Shown piece by piece: positions 9,965 to 20,640 of a DNA stretch of 31,514 bases. The position numbers were made by a program, and so were the translations under genes. Within the stretch, counting starts at the first letter, position 1, and each line of letters starts with the position of its first letter. The notes beneath the pieces were generated by a model. That model saw only the letters and a program-made list of their open reading frames with translations. It was not told the origin of the DNA and searched no databases. The stretch is from contig JAJNNY010000129.1 in assembly GCA_022453515.1 (NCBI GenBank), positions 1 to 31,514 of the forward strand, given 5' to 3'. The DNA is from Astrocystis sublimbata (Eukaryota > Ascomycota > Sordariomycetes > Xylariales > Xylariaceae).

Positions 9965-10557
9965 ATTCATTGCATCAGTCAGCTGGCGTTGAATCCATCA
10001 TACTTGCACATCGAATCAGAAGAAGCTACGAATCACCACTCTCTTTTCACCTACGACTTAGTAGTGCCGTTGTGTTCGAAAGCGATGGATTATAACTTTA
10101 AGGATGTCTGTCAGCAATCCCTACCTCGTATGGATATGGGCCTTTTCTGCGAAATACCTATCCGGCTTGCATCTTTGTACTTCGGGTGGTAGCTACTTCC
10201 CCTGTTGCGGGTAGGAGAGGGCAAAACTGGTTACGATTACCGAGGCCTGGCGGACCAACAACGAAAAGAAGACATATGATTGCTTTACTTCTCTTACTGC
10301 CTACTAGGTATCAACCTGCAATAAACAAAATACCCAATGTCTGAAAGCCCCAATTTATACAAAATGTTGCCAGTCTTGACAGCCTATTTTGCGATATTAA
10401 TGTGTGGCTTCAGCTAAGTATTGCAGCACTGTATCTTGCTGCAAGCATTTGGCAAAACAATGGATGCATCGAAAACATGCTCAGATCCCTTGCTCGGCCA
10501 GGCTTAACAAGCACACCCTCTCATCGACCGGGAGGAACCAAACCTCCCTTTGGGTTC
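9965..10557. other. Convergent intergenic region (right)
   Basis: Mirror of 7622-8214, between the converging 3' ends of the CaaX gene and the orphan gene. No gene, RNA or regulatory element was recognised. Confidence 0.4.
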
Positions 10558-11844
10558 TCAAGTAACCCATTGGGGGATTGTATCATTGTGCCCTGGAACC
10601 GCAGCCAAAAGATATCGCGACCACCTAACAACTTTCTGCTCATTCATATCGGAGAAGTCGGCGTTCAGCTTGATGTCTCCAAAGTCAATCGTGGGTCCCT
10701 GCAAGACCTCGTCAGGAGTTGACCCCGCCTCGGCAATTTTGAACCCAATTCCGCCGTTTTCGCAGCACGTAGCGTAAACCAGAAGTCTACCGTCTTTTGA
10801 TGGTAATGATAAGGATCTGTATCGGTCCCGAGCCAGTTCATGGCGAGGCCTGCCGACGCAGATCGCATGGGCGCGGTGCTCGCATCCCGGGAGTTGTAGA
10901 TGCATATAGCACTCGGCGGGGTATCCGGACGTACCGTCGTAGAGCTCGAAAACTTTGGCCTGTTGCCTCTCCGCTTCCCTCTCTGCTATTTTCCGCTGTT
11001 CATGTTCCCACGCCTCTTTGGCTTCCTGCTGTTTTGCGTCTCGTAAATACTGTACCATCGGTCCCAGTCCCTCTAGGTCCGGGCCTGCCAGCGGCGCTTC
11101 CGCGGGCTCGGGGTGATCGACTGTGTCAGAGGGCTGCACTCTCTGTTCAGCTATTTCCGAGGGATAGGCAGGTCGGTCAGCGGGGGGAAGCGCTTCTCTT
11201 GTGCGGGCACGCTTTGTCGGGATAGCAAGGGATGCGTGCAATTCCGGGCTCGGGTCGGAAGGTCTCTTAATACTGGTCGTCTTGTCGACTAAATCTACAT
11301 ACTCTGTCACATCGTCGACAACCTGGGCCTTTTTTCGCCTGCTGGGCCGTTCCGGTCTCCGGTGTGGCGCAACTGCTTCGCATCGTGCGTAGTTTAGGAG
11401 AAATTGGCGGTAGAGGCCGACGTTCGGGGCAAGGAAAACTCTTTCCAGCACACTGCGATACAGCTCTGATCCCGTTTTTCGCATGCGCTCGTCGACGGCG
11501 GAACGTTTCGGCTGCTTGGGAGGCTCACGTGCTGTGTTGGTGCCCCGTGGATTCGGCGATGGGCCACTCGCTTGCGGTACAAGACGTGCTGTTGTTGTAG
11601 GATACGAAATGGACATGTGTCTGTTCAACGGATAACTTCCAGGTGGTGCAGTCGGGACTGCACTAGTACCTGTGCGCTCCATTGCAGTGAACTCTGCTGA
11701 CGTGAATGGCGAAGACATGTGGTTGTCTGGACTACACTGATAGGAGCCATGTTGTGCAGATGAGGTGTTAGCTGGTACGGATTGTGGGAGGGAATTTCGT
11801 ATGTGCACATCCGCACTGTTGATAGCATGGCTCTTTTGCACCAT
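10558..11844 (-). CDS. Orphan 428-residue protein with nuclear-type basic motifs (right copy)
   Basis: Identical in sequence to 6335-7621 in reverse orientation: low-complexity N-terminus, helical segment, two basic clusters, coiled-coil stretch, and a Cys/His-containing C-terminal domain. It is a single exon starting at ATG 11844, preceded in frame by the Q/N-rich frame at 11905-12090, which ends in one TAA. This copy lies in the arm that joins unique DNA, so it is the more trustworthy of the two. Function unknown. Confidence 0.62.
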   Translation of the reverse strand: MVQKSHAINSADVHIRNSLPQSVPANTSSAQHGSYQCSPDNHMSSPFTSAEFTAMERTGTSAVPTAPPGSYPLNRHMSISYPTTTARLVPQASGPSPNPRGTNTAREPPKQPKRSAVDERMRKTGSELYRSVLERVFLAPNVGLYRQFLLNYARCEAVAPHRRPERPSRRKKAQVVDDVTEYVDLVDKTTSIKRPSDPSPELHASLAIPTKRARTREALPPADRPAYPSEIAEQRVQPSDTVDHPEPAEAPLAGPDLEGLGPMVQYLRDAKQQEAKEAWEHEQRKIAEREAERQQAKVFELYDGTSGYPAECYMHLQLPGCEHRAHAICVGRPRHELARDRYRSLSLPSKDGRLLVYATCCENGGIGFKIAEAGSTPDEVLQGPTIDFGDIKLNADFSDMNEQKVVRWSRYLLAAVPGHNDTIPQWVT

Positions 11845-11904
11845 TTTGTTACGACTTGGGTTGTCAACCCGGTTGTCGTTGCTGCTGTGGCTGCTATTGA
11901 GAAG

Positions 11905-12090
11905 TTATACGTGGTTATGGTTGTAAGAGAATTGAGACAGTCGAAATTGATGCGTTTGTTGTTCGGGTAACTGGCTGAAGGTTTGGTTATTATTGAACGT
12001 GAGCTGGGCGTCTTGGTAGATGGGAGGCCGAAGTTGCGCGATGCGGCGTTGGCGGGTTGACACCGCGTTACCGTGGCGGGACTGCTGCAT
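11905..12090 (-). other. Q/N-rich reading frame upstream of and in phase with the orphan gene (right)
   Basis: Mirror of 6089-6274. The same single TAA separates it from the downstream gene, so if the stop is an error it is shared by both arms and predates the duplication. Confidence 0.35.
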
Positions 12091-12630
12091 TCTCAAGCTG
12101 GTGATGGCTAGCTGTGTGATGTGATGGTGCTGTAGGTAAATTTGTGCACTGTTGACAATATTCACCCCAGAGGACGACCGACTTCTGTTTTCTCATCAGC
12201 GGGTTTGAGTAGGCGAAGAAGAGGAGGTTCCCCAGGTGCAGAAGACACAATCTTTCGATCACATGTGCCCATATGGCCAAGCAAGTAGGTAGTATCAGTG
12301 GATGAGCCAGACAGCTTAGAGTTCCGGACAATGTGCGATAGAACGACTAGTAGTGGTGGTTAGTGATCTTGCCTAAGGCTATTCTATTATTCAACTTAGA
12401 CTAAATGTCGCTTGTACAAGGCATGCATTATCAGGTGTAAACAGTTGAAATCGCCCCCAACCCTTCTAGCAGGAATACAATTCTTAACAGAGATATAGGC
12501 CAACGTAGGTGTTTGGCAGGCAACTGAAGCGTTAACGTAATGACATTGAAGCAAACACCTTGAACACTGTGCATGCTTGGTTCAAAACCAAAAGAGCACA
12601 ATGTACTACCATGATTATTCTTTTCATCAT
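12091..12630. other. Intergenic region, nothing recognised (right)
   Basis: Mirror of 5549-6088. It holds the leader or promoter of the orphan gene and the trailer of the carboxylesterase. No other feature is seen. Confidence 0.4.
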
Positions 12631-14628
12631 TTATCTAAGGCATGCATTATCAACCTCAACAGAGCTTATGTTCTTCATAATGCTGCCAGCCTCGCCGAAG
12701 CGTATCATTGTCCCATTGATGGCACTTGATACATCGCTAGGAGCCCATCCAAGCTTTGCCAAACCGTGCTGAGGGTCGGCCAAGAATGCGGATACATAGT
12801 CTTGCATGCGCTCAGAAACCTCTCTCTGGAAATCTGTCGCATTACCCGACATATTGTAGGTACCAAATATCATGGGTAAATCCGCCCCATGATAGGCGCC
12901 CATCCATTTATAGGGAGTAATGTTGGGGAACTCCCCGACGTACTCATACCTATATGTGGTCAAATTGTTATCTGCGCGTACACTCGACGTATTGAAGGCA
13001 GGACACTTGAGTAAACGGAGTCAGTAAACTTGACTGGGAGCTAATAACGAAATCGTCATGATTCGAGAGCTTGCAAATGTCTCATGAGCAGAATTTCCTG
13101 TTGTTCAGGAGACCTTGTCAGAAGAAGGATAAGTGATGTGGTTACTTACGATGAAATCACCCAATGTGCCTTTGTCGACATCAGTTTTGTTAGGACCACC
13201 AACCAGGTTGTTGATAGGGTACTCGATCAGGCTAGATTGCTCATTCGACGTAACAGATACTAGCGCAGGTATCCGGGACATCAATCCTCTTCGCGCCTGT
13301 TCCGTGTAGTTCTCAAATATCAGCTTATTGTCGGCTGTTGGCCGGAAGAAAAGCGATGGCTTGGTATGTTTGCTGTTAGAGAAAATAAGTTAGAATCGGC
13401 CGTCGTTGGTAAAGTTTCAACTCATGAATCAGATGCTCAAGCGCATGCATAATTGAGCAGTATTTAAGAGCAGAACTTTTGCCGAATGGGGGAATCAAAG
13501 ACTGAAATTTACTAACTCGCTGTAATGGCCAGCGAAGTTGGAGATAAGAGTGGCTGGAACCTGTTGCATGCAATCTAGCTCTGCCTCTGCATCTCCCGGA
13601 AAGTCGCAGCCAACCTTCTTTGCCACGAAGCTGAAGTTGCTTTGTAATGCATTGTCGCCTTGGGCGAATGTACGCATTGCTGTTCCAGACATCAGGAAGA
13701 GCCCGGAAGCTAGTGGTTTCTCTGGGTATGCGAAATTCAGTATGTCAGCCGACAAGGCACCTGCCGAGTGCCCCCATAATGTGATCCGGTCGTGATCCCC
13801 GCCAAAAGCTTCTATGTTTCTATGAACCCATTCTAGGGCAAGCCTTTGGTCCAGAACACCAACATTCTGCGTTTTTAGGCCAGCGGCGTTCGGAAATCCA
13901 AAAACGTTGACTCGATAATTGATAGAGACCATGATGTGCTGCTGAGTTCGATTGATCCATCCGGCAGGATTGTAGTACGGCACGCTTAGCCCGCCCGTCT
14001 TGAAACTGCCCCCTGGGACGAAAAGTCCCACAGGGAGTTTGCTTTTATGTGTGGCATTGATTGGTGTCCAGATGGCAAGACTCAAACAGTCTTCGCTGCT
14101 AGTCTGCGCCATATCTCCTGCAGTGTAGCTTTGGTCCCCGGGGGATATTTGGAAATTCGTCATATTTGAATTCCATAGTGATAATGACTTCGATAGATAC
14201 TGAGAACATGGAGGAGGGTATCTATATGAATAATGCTTTTACCTCTGAAGTCAGTTATGTTGTTCACTGAGATCAAGATAAGGCTCAATCTTTCGGTTGG
14301 GTGAAGGCACTGAGGAGCGAAAATGACCATTTGGGCAATGCGTCTCGCCAAGAAGTGGAAGGATTATTCGGGTACATACGTGCTCACGAGATGGCCGACG
14401 TGCTACTGGGGGCTTCCAACGTAGCTTGCCAACTGGAGGTTTCGCATAGGGAATGTTACGGAACACTCTGATATTGTAATCTGCATCCTGAATGCCTGTA
14501 TAGATTCCGGTTGTACTCTTGACTGTAAGCTCGCTTTCCACACCGCTCCAGAGAGATTTCGGGGGAGAGCCAGGAAGGCCGAGGACCATCCATGGAGTGA
14601 TCAAGGTAATAAAACGACAGACTCTCAT
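12631..14628 (-). CDS. Type-B carboxylesterase/lipase, intact right copy
   Basis: Likely a secreted alpha/beta-hydrolase that cleaves carboxylic esters. Exon 1 (14628-14380) gives a hydrophobic N-terminus (MRVCRFITLITPWMVLGL), then the family signature FRNIPYAKPPVGKLRW. Later exons supply SEDCLSLAIW, an oxyanion-hole-like PGGSF, and LEWVHRNIEAFGGDHDRITLWGHSAGAL with the nucleophile Ser (codon 13765-13767). A candidate acidic residue lies in SNEQS and the catalytic His in GAYHGADL. Supported exons are 14628-14380, about 14199-13517, 13372-13150 and 13005-12631, the last two joined in matching phase. The exon between 14379 and 14200 is unresolved. Length is about 510-530 residues, near the usual 540. 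The nucleophile motif is GHSAG rather than GESAG. Substrate unknown. Confidence 0.82.
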
Positions 14629-15127
14629 TGTTTATGTTTGCTGTAGATGCAGATTCGAGATGACGTTGCCTGAAGCTACATCTTCATGATCGTGATATGT
14701 CCTTTTATACGAGTGAACGCGGGGTACGATGTTGCATTCTACTGTAAAAAGGGTGGCACAAGTGATCGAGTAATCGTTCTAGACCCCAAAACCCATGGAG
14801 GTATGCAGTCTTCAATGCCATTGGGAGGAACAAGGGCGGGGTGAGAGTCCCCTGTGCCTTTGCTACCAGGCACGGAATCTTCAAGGTCCTAGGCGAATTC
14901 TATTGGTCTTTTCCGCTGTTGGTTTCCGTATCTTTTGTATTGGACGGGATTCGGTCTTCTGCAATGTGATGATGAACGACCGTACTAGACTTTCAAAGCT
15001 ATTAGGCTAAAATCTCGTCAATGAGGATTCCGTAGCAAACCAACAACCAGAACAAATTTCTCGTTGAGAGAACTACCGACAGGGGCTAGAACTGCGATTT
15101 TATAGTATGAACTCCTGGCCCAGGCTC
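14629..15127 (-). other. Intergenic/promoter region of the carboxylesterase (right)
   Basis: Mirror of 3053-3551. It contains the TATA element at 14700-14709 and otherwise nothing that can be supported. Confidence 0.5.
14700..14709 (-). promoter_or_regulatory. TATA box of carboxylesterase (right)
   Basis: TATAAAAGGA on the minus strand, 72 bp before the ATG at 14628; mirror of the left-arm element. Confidence 0.6.
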
Positions 15128-15740
15128 TCAAAAGTGATTGCACATGACTTGGTCGAACATTAAGTAGCGCTCTCCCTCGAGAAATGGTGTTGAATTGGCC
15201 AAGATTGGACAATTACTGCCGTTCGACATGATGTTGACAATGTTGGGGTTGCCTATACGTCTTGTCTCAGTCTGAGGGCTGCCTTCATTTACCGTGGACG
15301 GTGTCGCGCAGCACTTGGCTCCGTCGCCATCTTGAGCAGCTGCCCTTATTCTCAGCAAGTGAAAACCAACCGCAGCACTTTCTCGTGTAAGCGAATAAAG
15401 AATCGGAAACGTTGCCATTCGACCTTCATTCGGGATATTGGTGTCAATATCAAACACTGACGGTCCATCGTAGCCGTTGTCCCTGGAGACCATGCTGTCA
15501 AGCAGGCTTTGGTTAGGGAACTAAGCTTAAATGTACGGATTTACGTACGAGTTATCATCTTCAACATAGGGCACACAGTACCTATTACCTACAGCAGACA
15601 GGGGTGATGAATCCAATGGCTTCTAGGCGCCCAATAAAGTCCACAATCCACATCTGCAGGGTCCCGGGAGCAAAGGGCGCCTTTCTTCTTAGTGATCTTG
15701 CCAATTTGTTACACCACCTCTATTACCTTGCTAACCGCAT
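15128..15740 (-). CDS. Small hypothetical protein, three-exon model (right copy)
   Basis: Mirror of 2440-3052: exons 15740-15727, about 15687-15589 and 15494-15128. The last splice is well supported by phase and branch site; the first intron is unusually short. Product about 159 residues, no recognised domain. It lies just downstream of the coiled-coil gene on the same strand. Confidence 0.35.
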
Positions 15741-15931
15741 TAGCGTACTCCCTGCTATCGAGTTGCCAGCCACAGCCTTGAAAATGCCTGTCAATATATG
15801 CTTCCACAGTTGAGAAGGCCCAGAAGTCCATAAATATCATTGTGTCGTTGTCGTCGTGTCCTCCGTCGATGGTTTCCAGAATATGTCAACATTTTCAAAC
15901 CCCAAGGTAGCCGAATACTTCATCAGAACCC

Positions 15932-18900
15932 TCAATCGTTGATTGCTTCAGATGATGATCTCGATGCATCACCTGATGAAGATGTTGAGGCCCACGAGTC
16001 ACGTCGTCGGCGCTTTTTGCGCAAAATCGAATTCTTCAAAGCTGTGAAGGCATTCCTGATCCGCATCGTACGCGATGGTTTCCACGATACGATACTTGAA
16101 CTTTGGTAGCCTGATGATGTATCATCGTCCCGCTGCTCCTCTACGCTGATGTCCGGCTCGCTGTCGACTGTGTCGCCATTCGGGCGCTGGTCCAAAGGGG
16201 CAAGTTGCGATTGGGGATTGGACGGTACCGTTGGTGACTGGGTATTAGATGGTGCTATTGGGGGCTGGGGATCGGATGGTGCCATTGGCCACATCTTCAT
16301 TAGTATCTTCCAGCCAGGCTGAATGATCTCCTCCCAGGTCTGAGGCAAAATGATCGTACCGTCAGGGCGGCATACATCATAGTGACCTTCTCGAACCGCT
16401 GGCCACAGGCGTTCGACAGGGATAAATGCCGCATTGATGAGTTCTTGCATTCCCTGTGCCAGCGTCAGCTACTCTCTGTTAGCAACGGCTAATGACTCAA
16501 AAGATTCTTACCTCCCAGCTGCGCCCTTGGCTGAATGGGACCGCATACTTGCGCCCCATGGCATCTTCGAAATGGATTTGTCTATCCTTTTCAGCCTTTT
16601 CAGCTGCCCATTGTCGGATGTCCTCCTTGAATGCTGCCTCTTCCTTTTGTTTCCGAGCGATTTCGAGGGCTCGGGTTTCGTCTTCCCGCCTTTCTCGCTT
16701 CTCAGCCTCGGCCTTTTGCTGTAATTCCTTCTTGAGCCTTTCGGCGGCTCTGGCCTCTTCATACGCCCTCTTCTCAGCTTCGATTCGCTTACTTATCTCG
16801 CGTTCTGCTTGCTGCCGATCTTCATTCTCCTTCTTGAATGTGCTTTATCAGTGACGTTCCTCTCGAAAAGTAGAGCACTAGATAAAACTCCATGCACATG
16901 TCCACTAAAGGCACCCATTCCTCCATTGGGGTAAGAGAAGGCTTACAATTTTTCTCATCTCAGTCTCTTCTTCTTGCTTCTTCTCCGCTTCTCGAACGGC
17001 TATCTTCCTTGCGGCCTCAAGCTTAGCCTCTAATTCAGCTGCTGCTACCGCAGCTTTCGCCATCTCGACTTCCTTCTTCAGCTTGATCTCTTCATTTTGC
17101 CTCTCCCATATCAATTGCTCGGCGCGGTCTCGAGCCTCTACTCGAGCTTTCCTTTCAGCCTGCTCTACTGCCTCCTTTCGGATCGCAACTACTTCTGATA
17201 ATGACAAGTTAGCAATCTAGATTGAAACAAGTGCCGAGCGATAAAGCGATGGTAAAATAAAATAAAATAAAATAAAATAAAATAGGCCCAATGCACCACG
17301 AATTGCTGCAGTGATACCAGCTCAATATCCCTTGTGTCGCAAAACATACCTTTCTTAAGCTCCTCAAGAATTGCCGCCCTTTCTGCTCGCCGCTCGCGCT
17401 CGGACTCTTTCTCAGCCTCAAGCCTTTTGTCGAACTCAGCCTCCAGTTTGTCCCGTATTTGCCTCTCGAGTAAAGCATCATCATTGTGTTTCTTACTGGC
17501 CTGTGAGGCCAGAGCTGCAGGAACAGCGCGAATTGGGCGATTCTCAGGAGACACCCACTCTGTGATCTCAGAGTTTGCTCCAGTTTGTGCTTGGCCTAAA
17601 GGGCCCTGTTTTCCAACAGCCACCGGGTCTACAAGTGTAGTGCTACCTTCTGGTACAGGGCGGGACACTTGCGGACTGACATAATGAGGCTTTGCACTGC
17701 TTATCAAGGTGATGTCCGGGTCTTTCCCCTGCTCGTTCATGCTGACTCGTCGCTGGCGCCGGAGCGACACATCTTTCGTCCTCTCCTGGGTCCTCAGTGC
17801 CGGTCTGATGGGAGCTCTACTCTCGTTGGGAGCTTTGTTCTTGTAGCTTCGTAGGTGAGAAGAAGCTGAGGACTGTAGTCGTTGTTCTGCCCAGTTCTCT
17901 AATTGAGGCATTTTTCTTGATATCTCTCTCAACAATGATTCCTCCATGTTTCTATGATTGGCGTCATTTCTCTCCAACATGTGCCGAATCGTTGAAGACG
18001 ATTTGCCCTCAATTTTGTATAGCAACATGTTGAGAACCCATTCGTGAGATGCGTCCAGGAAGTCGGTAGAAGAAACCTTAGGCAAAAGTCGTGAGATGGC
18101 CGCGGCGAGGTCCTCCTTTTCTGTCTTTGTAACCGAAGTTAGATAGCTGGACGCCAAGGTCAAGCCGTAACCACTTCAAACACTAGAGTCAGTAATTACT
18201 ATTTATGGTGAAGCTAATCACCCGATATTTGTGATGTGCAAGATGTCTTATGAGCAGAACTTTCCTTAAGACTGAGTCATGGCCTCTTGAAATTGCCATG
18301 GTGGGTGTTGTGGGGGTGAGGGGATGGTGGCCGTTTGTTTACATACTTTAGGTCCCCTTGTTGGGACAACTGCAAAGCACAAAGCTTATTATACTCCTCT
18401 CGCGGGTCGGACGAGAGCCTAATAAGTTCCCGTCGTGCAAATACCTCAGTTTCCAGATCTCCTAGCTCAATCGCACTTCTCAGAATTAGCTTTATTGGGT
18501 CCTTGAGTTCGGCGGGTTGGTCAACCGGTGTCCAAGGAGGATTTTCGTTTCCCAAAGGCACATATACGGGCAGTAGAGCAATATCAGCTTGGTAGTATAT
18601 GCCCTGCGAACATTGGAGTTGTCTCGTGAGTGACTCCATGGCTCGTGAACTAGCTGCCTGTGCAAATCGAGAATTCGCAAGCAGGACTCGCAAGTACGGT
18701 CGCGATTTCAGGCTACTCGGGTCATTTTCCATGACCGATAGAGCAAGAGGCAGGCAAATCTTGAGAATGCCCGTGCACTCTTGCTCAGTTTGCCCAAGAG
18801 GCGCCACGAGCATATGGGTCAATATGCTCAAAAGACCTAAAGTAGTCGAAGCATCGTAGCCATGGATTGAATTCGTCCAGTCGGAAACCATAGCCTGTAA

Positions 18901-20215
18901 ACTAGAAATCAAATTCTTCTTGAAAATGTCATGAGTGAAAGTCTTGATACGCTCAAGAGTAGGCATTAAGACGAAGAAATCATGGAGATCCCAGATGCGC
19001 CCCTGACTTCAAGCACTGGAGTCAGTCTCTGAGACTTCCCCGAAGAGGAGGGGTTGAATGAATCCAGTATTTACGTACCGAAGTAACGCCTGGTAGAGTA
19101 GAGTTGTGGTGATAGGCATTGCAAGCCTGAGCCCGTAACTAAACCAATTGGAATTTCTATTCGACTCAAGCACTGGGTGATACATGAGGTGATTGGTAAG
19201 TGCGAAAATCCCAACCTAACTATTAGCAACTTGTAGCATAGCAACGATGAGTCGATCAAAAACCCACTTCAGTTGAACTAATTGGCTTATCCGGATCAAT
19301 TGCATTCAAGATATCGACAGCATCCTCAAATACTGTAGACAATCCACGCAAATTATCCAAGGTGTAGCTCTTAGCCAACACACGGATGAGCTCGAAGTAG
19401 ACTCGTAAAATTCTCGATTCAGCCGAATCCGGCCGTTCGTCCTCAAGCTTATCGATTGCCTCGGTTTTCAAGAGAGTCACGCCTTTCAAGTCGCCCTGGC
19501 GAAGCAATAAGTCGGCGTACTGGACAAGAACATAGGGATTGTCAATATGATGCTGTAGATTCTCGTCGAAGTAAGCCTTCGCTGGCAAGAAGTGTCCAAG
19601 CCTGGATAAGCGGCTCATCTCGTCAAGGTGGTTCTCTAAATCCTCCTCAACGTCCATGGTTAAATGTACAGTGAGATCGCCAGAGTTTGGTGTTAATATT
19701 CCGTCGACATTTCGACTGATCGTGATCTCCGCTTCCGGGATCGGTGGACGCTGCCTTCGTTCGCCCTCTGGCCCCAGATAATCATGGTGGACGTGTTTGA
19801 CGGGCCTGCCTGGTGGATATCTTACTTGCATCGAGGGTGCCAGTGCAGGTCGCCACGGCGGTAAAGCAGGCCAGGGTTGGTGTGGCAAAGGCCCGTAAGC
19901 ACCCACTCCATGTCCTTCAGATTGAGCATTCCATACAGACGGGTTTCTGAACCGCCTGTTGGGCACGATCTCCTTCCCTTTCTTTCGTCGCTGCTCCTCT
20001 TGCTCATTGTAAAATGGATCAAACCGGTCCCAAGGGCCAGGCGCCCATTGTGTCGGGGGCTGCACATATGGAACTCCTGGATAGTCGTAATAATTGTCAG
20101 GAGGAAACCAAGGTGGCGGTAGGACCTCTCTATATGGGATAAAACCCTCGTTCGTCGCGAAGGCATTGTCCTCCGCCATACTTGGGGAGTCGAGAGATGC
20201 CCGCCGGCGTGGCAT
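15932..20215 (-). CDS. Large coiled-coil protein with C-terminal ubiquitin-like (ULD_2-type) domain, complete
   Basis: Seven exons join in consistent phase: 20215-19268, 19215-19079, 19006-18347, 18173-17350, 17194-16947, 16832-16512 and 16453-15932, giving 1219 residues. Order of parts: Pro/Trp/Tyr-rich disordered N-terminus (~20-150); helical repeats resembling TPR at ~205-250 (LVQYADLLLRQGDLKG); a further helical region to ~700; a charged linker; a long E/K/R/A coiled coil (~820-1020); and a ubiquitin-like domain (~1024-1101) with GRKYAVPF, WEGMQELI and HYDVCRPDGTIILP. The last resembles the fungal ULD_2 domain found in large uncharacterised fungal proteins. A Ser/Pro tail follows. The start at 20215 is the first in-frame ATG; one 12 codons later is also possible. 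Exons 1-3 lie in unique DNA and 4-7 in the palindrome. Function unknown; an adaptor or scaffold role is inferred. Confidence 0.75.
17253..17284 (-). repeat. Pentanucleotide microsatellite, right-arm copy
   Basis: Mirror of 896-927, read here as AAATA units, inside the intron between exons 4 and 5 of the complete coiled-coil gene. Unit count is the same as in the left arm. Confidence 0.9.
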
Positions 20216-20640
20216 GGTTGAATGCAAGGTCCATTACAGACCTCGAGGCGGCATGATCATTGTGGCGAGTATTAGGTATTCAAACAGACAGATAGCGCGT
20301 AATATAAACAGACGTGCTAGCTTCAGGCTCAGGTGAGAGTTGAGCGAGTGATTCAAAATCAAGACCAAAATTTGGTGGCTTGGTAAGTACTGTACTTACT
20401 TACCTACTTAAGGCGATGGATGGAACTTGGCCTAGCTTGTAAGCAGACAAGGTTGACTTTTAGACTTATGTCGGTTGGAGTCGTGCATGGGCTGTGCAGC
20501 CAGCTGAACGATCTAGGCCGCCCAAGCTCTCCCGCCAAGGCAGCGCCTGGCCGTCAGTGTATTGCCTCAATCTTATGTCAGAGCAAAGTTCCTTGGAATG
20601 TGAATATTCATTTTGCAACAATACTCAATTGTGGAAGACA
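20216..20640. promoter_or_regulatory. Divergent promoter region with 8-bp inverted repeat
   Basis: About 425 bp between two divergent genes. It contains GTAAGTAC-T-GTACTTAC at 20383-20399, a perfect 8-bp inverted repeat with one central base, followed by further TTACTTACCTAC copies. It could be a regulator site, but no known factor is assigned. No TATA box is obvious. Confidence 0.35.

Larger units (their letters stand above)
9115..18179 (-). repeat. Right arm of the giant inverted repeat
   Basis: This is the mirror copy of 1-9064 in opposite orientation. Unlike the left arm, its outer edge is crossed by an intact gene: the exon ending at 18173 splices to exons in unique DNA beyond 18180 with matching phase. 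Its carboxylesterase keeps an open frame with five C where the left copy has four. Both facts mark this arm as the original locus. Near-identity with no scattered C-to-T changes means the duplication has not been through repeat-induced point mutation, or exists only in the assembly. Confidence 0.97.

Noticed and set aside
1..18180. A very large transposon with 9-kb terminal inverted repeats
   Set aside because: No transposase, target-site duplication or interior between the repeats; the arms contain ordinary intron-bearing host genes, one of which continues into unique DNA.
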